NCBI GenBank assembly: GCA_031256095.1
Contig: JAIRRG010000193.1
Coordinates: 1 to 33,316 of the forward strand
Length of the DNA: 33,316 nt
Source of the DNA: Desulfobulbaceae bacterium
GTDB lineage: Bacteria; Desulfobacterota; Desulfobulbia; Desulfobulbales; Desulfocapsaceae
Direction: 5' to 3'
This document shows, piece by piece, positions 26,909 to 33,316 of the stretch (its first letter is position 1; each line of letters opens with the position of its first letter). The notes beneath the pieces are model-generated. The model ran no database searches. It saw only the letters and a program-made list of their open reading frames with translations, and was not told the origin of the DNA. The position numbers and the translations under genes were made by a program.

Positions 26909-28402
26909 TTACTGCGCCGACAGCACCACGTACTGGCTGCCGCGGCCAACGCGCACTTTCAGCAGCAGCCGTTTCTGGGCGTTGCTTTTCTTTATCGCCG
27001 CCACGGCTTCATCGACGTTTTTCACTGGCTTACGGTTGATCTCCTCAATCAGCTGTCCAGGTTTCAGACCGGCCAGATCGGCGGGGCTGCCGTCGTCAAC
27101 GCCGCCAATAATAACTCCCTGGCCTTCATGATAACCAAAACGTTCGGCCAGTTCCGGGGTCAATTCCCGCAAGTCTAGGCCATACTGGCCGCTGACATCG
27201 CCGGATTCCTCGCTGCCTTGAGCGTTATCATTCTTGCCGAAATTTTCCGGCTGCTTGCCGATGACGACATCAAAATTTTGTTCTTTACCATCACGAATCA
27301 GGGTCAACTGCGCTTTCGCGCCGGGAACGAGCATGGCGACGCGATTGCGGAGGTCGGCGCTGTCGGTCAGTGCTGTGCCGTTCAATTTGACGATGACATC
27401 GCCTTGGCGCAGTCCGGCTTTGGCCGCCGGGGTACCGGCCTGGACATCGCTGAGCAGGGCGCCGCCCGCTTTCGGCAAGTTAAAGGACTGGGCCAGCTTG
27501 TCATCGACATCCTGAATCGATACGCCGAGCCAGCCGCGCGTCACCTTGCCGCTGACGGCAAGTTGTTTCTCAATCCCTTTGGCCATGTTGATCGGGATGG
27601 CGAAACCTATCCCCATATAACCTCCTGAACGGGAGAAGATCGCCGAGTTGATGCCGATGGCTTCGCCACGGATGTTCAGGAGCGGGCCGCCAGAATTGCC
27701 GGGGTTGATGGCGGCGTCGGTTTGGATGAAACTTTCATAGTTGTTGATGCCGACCCGGTTGCGGCCTTTGGCGCTGATGACGCCGACGGTGACGGTCTGC
27801 TCCAGGCCAAAGGGGTTGCCGATGGCGATCGCCCACTCCCCGACTTCCAGCTTGTCGGAATCGCCCAGCGGCAGCACCGGCAGGTCGCCGGCACCGTCGA
27901 TTTTAATCAGGGCGACATCGGTCTGCGGGTCGCTGCCCACGGTTTTCGCTTTGAATTCGCGCTTGTCGGACAGGATCACCGTGATGCTGTCGGCGTTTTC
28001 CACCACATGGGAATTGGTCAGGATATGACCCTCCTTATCAATGATGAAGCCGGAACCCTGGGCCTGCTGAGTAGATTTTTTCTGGCGTTTCGGCTGCTGG
28101 TCGGGCCGGAACTGCGGCCCGAAGAAGCGCTCGAAAAACGGGTTGTTGAACATCTCCTCCAAACCCTGCATGTCGGTGCCCTTAACGGCCTTGGCCACCC
28201 GGATGTGCACCACCGCTGGTCCCGCCGCCTTGGCGACTTCAGTAAAGGATGGCAGCGTCATCGCCGAAGCCGCCGGTGCCGGGGCGTTTTTGTCGCCGCC
28301 GAAAAGATCAAGCGCCCGCGCCGGTAACGCCGGAACAAAAAAAGTCAGCATCAGGACGGTCAGCAGCAAGCTGCCTCTCCTCACTTGTCGTCTACTTGTC
28401 AT
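26909..28402 (-). CDS. degP: Periplasmic serine endoprotease DegP/HtrA family with two PDZ domains
   Basis: GSGFIIDKEGHILTNSHVVENAD, TDVALIKID, AAINPGNSGGPLLNIRGEAIGIN; two PDZ regions; signal peptide. Confidence 0.93.
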   Translation of the reverse strand: MTSRRQVRRGSLLLTVLMLTFFVPALPARALDLFGGDKNAPAPAASAMTLPSFTEVAKAAGPAVVHIRVAKAVKGTDMQGLEEMFNNPFFERFFGPQFRPDQQPKRQKKSTQQAQGSGFIIDKEGHILTNSHVVENADSITVILSDKREFKAKTVGSDPQTDVALIKIDGAGDLPVLPLGDSDKLEVGEWAIAIGNPFGLEQTVTVGVISAKGRNRVGINNYESFIQTDAAINPGNSGGPLLNIRGEAIGINSAIFSRSGGYMGIGFAIPINMAKGIEKQLAVSGKVTRGWLGVSIQDVDDKLAQSFNLPKAGGALLSDVQAGTPAAKAGLRQGDVIVKLNGTALTDSADLRNRVAMLVPGAKAQLTLIRDGKEQNFDVVIGKQPENFGKNDNAQGSEESGDVSGQYGLDLRELTPELAERFGYHEGQGVIIGGVDDGSPADLAGLKPGQLIEEINRKPVKNVDEAVAAIKKSNAQKRLLLKVRVGRGSQYVVLSAQ

Positions 28403-28719
28403 AAAAATCTCCTTTGAAAAAATGCCAGTGGCCCGGCATGGTGTATTCTCCCGCCGCAAATCATAAAACAAATGCGCCGTTTGGCAAGATGGCTAAGTTG
28501 AGATAGCGGGTGAGAAGAGTCGCCAGAGTCGACGGCAAACGACTGTTTCGCCGCGCCAAAGCGCTGCCACTTTTGTGCGCTGGTGTGCCCTTTTCGATGA
28601 CTTTGATTTTTCTTATCCTAGCGGATATGATAGCCACCGGTCTTTACGGCGCCTGCCACCACCAGCCAGCTGGAGCCAGCCCGGCGCTCTCTCTTCAGTC
28701 ATTCACAGTTGGAGGAATC

Positions 28720-30015
28720 ATGAGTTATTTTCAGCCGGAAATTGAATGCGCTTCGCGGGAAACCATGCGGGCCTTGCAGTCGGAACGCCTGCGTAAAATT
28801 GTCCGTCACGCCTACGATAACGTCCCATTTTACCGGGAAAGCATGGGTAAAAAAGGCTTGACGCCCGACGACATCCAGTCGGTTGACGATCTGCCGAAGC
28901 TGCCGTTTGTCAGCAAGGATGACCTGCGCGAAGCCTATCCCTACGGGCTTTTGGCGGTGCCGCGCTCGCAAGTTGTCCGCATCCAATCGACCAGCGGCAC
29001 CACCGGCAAACGGGTGGTGGGTTTTTACACCCAGGAAGACATTGACCACTGGGATGAATGCTGCGCCCGCGCCATTGTCGCCGCTGGCGGCAGTAAGGAA
29101 GACGTGGTGCATGTCTCCTACGGTTACGGTTTGTTCACGGGCGGGCCGGGGCTAAACGGTGGCTCGCATAAACTCGGTTCAATGACCTTGCCGATGTCGT
29201 CCGGCAACAGCGACCGGCAGATTCAATTCATGTGCGATCTCGGTTCAACCATCCTCTGCTGCACGCCGTCCTACGCCGCCTATCTCGCCGAAACCATTAT
29301 CAGCGGCGGCATGCGCGACAAAATTGCCTTGAAAGCCGGGATCTTCGGCGCTGAAGCCTGGAGCGAGGAGATGCGCCGCGACATTGAGGCCAAACTGGGC
29401 ATCAAAGCCTATGACATTTACGGCTTGACCGAATTGTCCGGGCCAGGCGTATCGTTCGAATGCTCGGAGCAGACCGGGATGCACGTCAACGAGGACTGCT
29501 ACATCACCGAAATTATTGACCCGAAGACTGGTGAGGTCTTGCCGGAAGGCTCGAAAGGCGAACTTGTTTTCACCGCCATCGCCAAATACGGTTTCCCGAT
29601 GATCCGTTACCGTACCCGGGACATCAGCGTTTTGCGCCGCCAACCTTGCTCCTGCGGGCGAACGTTCTTGAAAATTGGAAGACTGATGGGCCGCACCGAC
29701 GATATGCTGATTATCAGAGGCGTCAACGTTTTCCCCTCGCAGATCGAAACCGTGCTCTTGCAGGAAGGCTGCTCGCCCAACTATCAGATTATTGTTGGCC
29801 GCGTCAACCATACCGACACCTTTGAGATCAAGGTTGAGCTGACACCGGAGATGGTTGCCGACACGGTAAAAGAAATCGAGAAACGCGAAAACGACCTGGT
29901 GGAGGCCATGCGCTCAATGCTGGGCATCTCGCCGAAAATCACCCTGGTTGCCCATCGCTCCATCGCCCGCAGCGAAGGCAAGGCGGTGCGGGTCATCGAC
30001 AACCGCAAAATCTGA
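28720..30015 (+). CDS. paaK: Phenylacetate-CoA ligase family protein
   Basis: IQSTSGTTGKRVVGFYT, YGLTELSGPGVSFEC, RYRTRDIS, GRTDDMLIIRGVNVFPSQIE; RBS GGAGG 28711-28715. Confidence 0.93.
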   Translation: MSYFQPEIECASRETMRALQSERLRKIVRHAYDNVPFYRESMGKKGLTPDDIQSVDDLPKLPFVSKDDLREAYPYGLLAVPRSQVVRIQSTSGTTGKRVVGFYTQEDIDHWDECCARAIVAAGGSKEDVVHVSYGYGLFTGGPGLNGGSHKLGSMTLPMSSGNSDRQIQFMCDLGSTILCCTPSYAAYLAETIISGGMRDKIALKAGIFGAEAWSEEMRRDIEAKLGIKAYDIYGLTELSGPGVSFECSEQTGMHVNEDCYITEIIDPKTGEVLPEGSKGELVFTAIAKYGFPMIRYRTRDISVLRRQPCSCGRTFLKIGRLMGRTDDMLIIRGVNVFPSQIETVLLQEGCSPNYQIIVGRVNHTDTFEIKVELTPEMVADTVKEIEKRENDLVEAMRSMLGISPKITLVAHRSIARSEGKAVRVIDNRKI

Positions 30016-30030
30016 GCAACGGAGGCCATT

Positions 30031-30462
30031 ATGACCATTGATCAACTGACCGTCTTTGTCGAAAACGGCCCCGGCCGTCTTTTGGAGATCACAGAAACTT
30101 TAAGCAAGGCTGGTATCGATCTGCGCGCCCTCTCGATCGCCGACACCGCCGAGTTTGGCATCGCCCGCATCATCACCAGCGACCACCAGCGGGCGGTGAG
30201 CCTGCTACGCGAGGCCGGTTTCGCGGTATCGACCACCAAAGTGCTGGCCATCGGCCTTGACGATGAGCCGGGCGCCTTGGTCAAGGTTCTGCGTATCCTG
30301 GCTGATGAAAGTATCAATATCGAATACCTCTACGCCTTTATCACCCGCCAGAAGCGCCAGGCTTACGTCGTCTTCCGCGTCGAAAATAACGATGCCGCCA
30401 GCGCCGCCCTGGCAAAACATGGGGTGACGGTGGTCGGCGTCGCCGATATTGACGGCGCGTGA
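30031..30462 (+). CDS. ACT domain protein (tandem ACT), PaaK-associated
   Basis: LTVFVENGPGRLLEITETLSKAGIDLRALSIADTAEFGIARIIT ... VLAIGLDDEPGALVKVLRILADESINIEYLYAFI. Confidence 0.9.
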   Translation: MTIDQLTVFVENGPGRLLEITETLSKAGIDLRALSIADTAEFGIARIITSDHQRAVSLLREAGFAVSTTKVLAIGLDDEPGALVKVLRILADESINIEYLYAFITRQKRQAYVVFRVENNDAASAALAKHGVTVVGVADIDGA

Positions 30463-30679
30463 GAGATTGGGGGATGGAGGCGCAGTGGAACGGGAGCGGA
30501 CTGGAGATGTGGCGCTGTCGAAGCAGCCAGGCGCGGGCGTCTGGAATCGCTTCTTCGAGTTGCTGCGCTCCGTCGAGGTGCCGGCCGATTTCATGGCCGA
30601 GCGTCCGTTGAATGTGCTGCCATCAGAGCGCGACATTTTTGATGATGAGACGGTGCGGGACCTGGATGGGAAAGGATAG
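30449..30679 (+). pseudogene. Truncated VapB-like antitoxin remnant (C-terminal region only)
   Basis: GVWNRFFELLRSVEVPADFMAERPLNVLPSERDIFDD resembles VapB C-termini; no AbrB-type N-terminal domain. Confidence 0.55.
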
Positions 30680-30681
30680 CC

Positions 30682-31082
30682 ATGCTGCACATACTGGATA
30701 CCGATACCGCAAGCTACCTGATCAAGGGCAAGGGTCGGCGGTCGAAAATCGCCTGGCGGCTCTTGCCCCGTCCATGGTCTGCATTTCGGTGATGACACGA
30801 GCCGAGCTCCAGTACGGGCTGAAGCGGCTACGAGTAGATCATCACCTTCACTTGGTGGTGCGCCAATTCCTCAAAATGATCCGCACTCTGCCATGGGACG
30901 TCGAGGCGGCCAACTGGTACGCCGACATCCGCCACCCATTGGTCAGCAACGGTCAGCAGATCGGCGAACTGGACATGATGATCGCCGCCCATTCGCTCTC
31001 GGCGGGCGCAGTGCTGGTCACCAACAACCGTCGCCATTATGAGCGTATCGAAGCGCCATTGATACTGGAAAATTGGGCATAA
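30682..31082 (+). pseudogene. Frameshifted VapC-like PIN-domain toxin
   Basis: Frame 1 MLHILDTDTASYLIKGKG then stop; other frame GSAVENRLAALAPSMVCISVMTRAELQYGLKRL...ELDMMIAAHSLSAGAVLVTNNRRHYERIEAPLILENWA*. Confidence 0.8.
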
Positions 31083-31252
31083 ACGAATGACACAGTGGTC
31101 GGTCCCATCCCTGGCGATCATATGGACTTTAGGCGTCATCCGTTGCGCGTGTGTCTTGCGCGACCTTGTACATCTGAACAGTATTGGGGGTTAAACGGCT
31201 TCTTACTTGGCCGCTGCCGGACGCGCGCCGCCGCCCTACGCTACTTGTCCAT

Positions 31253-31783
31253 TTAGTGGCGCGGCTTGATGCCGCCGCAGTCGCTGCTGATGAACTTCAT
31301 CTGTTCCTCGACCACCATGACGTGTTTGGCGTTCGCCTCGGTAGTGACACTTTCGACCTTGATGGTGATCTGGTCGCCCGTGACTGCCGTCTCTCCCTTG
31401 CTGGTGACCGTACCGCCCCCTTGCTTGCACGCCATTTCAAAACTCGTGCGGTCGCCACTGCGGTTGAGCTTGGGTTCGTCGCAATTGGCGCCTTCTGGGC
31501 GCGGCACGGTGGTCCACTCGTTCTTTGCCATCTCGGCGCTGACGCATATGAAATCGCCCATCGCGGCTTCCATTTTTTTACGCTGCTCGGGCGGCATATT
31601 GACCATGGACTTGCGCATTTGCTCCTGCGCGGCCTTTATCTGCGGCAGCATGTCTTGGCCGTTCATCGTCATCTTGAGTGTGCGCCGTTCCCACAGGCCG
31701 GGTTTTGGGGCATCAGCGCCTTGTGCTGCATGGGTAGCGCCGGCAATCAATACGAGGCACAGAAAAATAAGAGCGATTTTCAT
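31253..31783 (-). CDS. Exported DUF3617-like protein
   Basis: Signal peptide MKIALIFLCLVLIAGATHAAQ; KPGLWERRTLKMTMNGQ..., VCVSAEMAKNEW-type pattern. Confidence 0.7.
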   Translation of the reverse strand: MKIALIFLCLVLIAGATHAAQGADAPKPGLWERRTLKMTMNGQDMLPQIKAAQEQMRKSMVNMPPEQRKKMEAAMGDFICVSAEMAKNEWTTVPRPEGANCDEPKLNRSGDRTSFEMACKQGGGTVTSKGETAVTGDQITIKVESVTTEANAKHVMVVEEQMKFISSDCGGIKPRH

Positions 31784-32095
31784 GGTACTGTCTCCGAAAA
31801 AGTGGAAAAAACGACAACCAGCGTTGATTGGGCTGAGTTTGCGAAACCCAACATGCAAAATCACACCAATGAACAAGCGTAGCAGGATGAATTAATTGAG
31901 CTTTTGCGAGACCCACCGCTCAGAATGTACCATACGATCGCGCAGCACACCAACGACTTTTAGCCGCCACAACGGGAGCGGCCAGTCCAGTCGGTTGTTG
32001 GTTATCGCAGGCTCACCCTCAACCTACACTACGCGCGCTCTACCCATCTACCAGTCTAAAAAAAAAATCGCCCCCATAGATCCCAGGCGAACGCC

Positions 32096-33316
32096 TCAAC
32101 CCAAAAGCGAGCCAATCCGATAGACCAAAATCGCCAAGATGAAGGCGCCGGCGGTATTGAAACAGATGGAAAAGACCGCCCAGCGCCACGACGATTCGCG
32201 GGCGATGCAGATGACGGTGACGAAGCAGGGCGCGTAAAACATGATGAAGACCAAGAGCGCCGCCGCCGTTGCTTGGGTCCATTGTCGATCGGCCTGCAGG
32301 CGGTTGGCCAGCGACTGGCCTGTTTCGGGAGCGGCATCGCCCATCGAGTAAGCCGTGCCCAGGGTCGAGACGATGACTTCCTTGGCGGCGACGCCACCCA
32401 AGAGGGCGATATTCGTGCGCCAGTCAAAACCCGCCCACCGCGAAATTGGCTCCAGTCCGTGGCCAATCCGCCCGGCCAGCGAATGTTCGAGGCTGGCGTG
32501 GGCTTCGCTGGCGTTGATCCGCGCCAGTTGTTGCCGCAAAGCTCGTGCATCTCCAGAGATATTTTTTCCCCCTGAAGCCGCTTCATCCTGAATCTCCTGG
32601 CTGAAAGCGGCCCGCGCCTGGCCGCGAGCGCGCTCAAAACCATCGCGGCTGGCGGTGTCAAGCCGGGGAAAGGTCATCATCGCCCACAACAGAATCGAAA
32701 TGGCCAGAATCACCGTTCCGGCCTTTTTGATGTATTGCCAGGTGCGCTCCCAAGTGTGGATCAGCAAACCGCGCAACGTGGGGAAGCGGTAAGGCGGCAG
32801 TTCCATGACAAAAGGCGTCGGCTCGCCACGCAAAACGGTAAGGCGCAGCAGTTTGGCAGTGAGAAGCGCCATGGCCCAGGCCAGCATCGTGAACAGGAAC
32901 ATGTTGCGGGCCTGGTGCTCGGCGAAAAAAGCGCCAATCAAAAGGGCCAAAACCGGCACCTTGGCGCCGCAGTTCATGAACGGCACAGTCAACAGCGTTG
33001 CCATCCGCTCCTTCGGCGAGCGCAGGGTGCGGGTAGCCATCACTCCCGGCACGGCACAGCCGCCGGCGACGCCGCCGGAAACAATAAACGGCATGACGGA
33101 AGAACCGTGCAGGCCGAAAATGCGAAAGACGCGGTCCATCATGAAGGCGACCCGCGCCAGGTAGCCAGAGTCTTCAAGGATGGCGATGCCGAAGAACATG
33201 AACATGATCAGCGGCACAAAGCCGAAAACGCCGCCAACGCCCTCAATGATGCCGGAAACGATCAGCGACTTGATGATGCCGTCCGGCAGATGCGCTTCGG
33301 CCAGGCCGCTGACCGC
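32096..33316 (-). CDS. feoB: Ferrous iron transporter FeoB, C-terminal part (5' end outside window)
   Basis: FMFFGIAILEDSGYLARVAFMMDRVFRIFGLHGSSVMPFIVSGGVAGGCAVPGVMATRTL...MNCGAKVPVLALLIGAFF. Confidence 0.93.
   Translation of the reverse strand, partial: AVSGLAEAHLPDGIIKSLIVSGIIEGVGGVFGFVPLIMFMFFGIAILEDSGYLARVAFMMDRVFRIFGLHGSSVMPFIVSGGVAGGCAVPGVMATRTLRSPKERMATLLTVPFMNCGAKVPVLALLIGAFFAEHQARNMFLFTMLAWAMALLTAKLLRLTVLRGEPTPFVMELPPYRFPTLRGLLIHTWERTWQYIKKAGTVILAISILLWAMMTFPRLDTASRDGFERARGQARAAFSQEIQDEAASGGKNISGDARALRQQLARINASEAHASLEHSLAGRIGHGLEPISRWAGFDWRTNIALLGGVAAKEVIVSTLGTAYSMGDAAPETGQSLANRLQADRQWTQATAAALLVFIMFYAPCFVTVICIARESSWRWAVFSICFNTAGAFILAILVYRIGSLLG

Noticed and set aside
30720-30760. 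Programmed -1 frameshift in vapC
   Set aside because: No canonical slippery heptamer or obvious stimulatory structure, and the antitoxin is also truncated; decay is simpler
1-33316. CRISPR arrays, IS elements, rRNA
   Set aside because: No regularly spaced repeats, transposase ORFs or rRNA sequence recognised on either strand

Overview
The window splits into two parts. (1) About 1-18.5 kb is most of a lambda-type siphophage prophage. Every convincing gene is on the minus strand, reading away from a tRNA-Arg(CCT) gene at 18833-18908. In transcription order: D5-type primase/helicase, an intergenic region with three inverted repeats, zinc/Toprim primase, orphan ParB-N protein, Rossmann methyltransferase-like protein, SPL-like radical SAM protein, ParB-N::DNA methyltransferase fusion, Nu1-like HTH protein, small accessory genes, a frameshifted radical SAM gene, Dam-type methylase, then head genes in lambda order (A-W-B-C-D-E) with a lysis cassette inserted before FII/Z-like genes. 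No integrase, repressor or tail-fibre gene is visible, so the prophage continues left of base 1. (2) About 18.8-33.3 kb looks like host chromosome: OleA/FabH-like thiolase, AMMECR1-family protein, YkgJ-like Cys-cluster protein, hotdog thioesterase, full-length PurL interrupted by an in-frame TAG, DegP/HtrA protease, PaaK-like CoA ligase plus ACT protein, a decayed VapBC, a DUF3617-like protein and the C-terminal part of FeoB. Observations most worth checking: the ParB/methyltransferase/radical-SAM cassette (candidate DNA-modification or anti-restriction module), the three-dyad intergenic region (candidate replication origin), the amber codon inside purL, and the deletion/frameshift scar in a phage radical SAM gene. 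All family calls come from reading motifs by eye; no database search was run.
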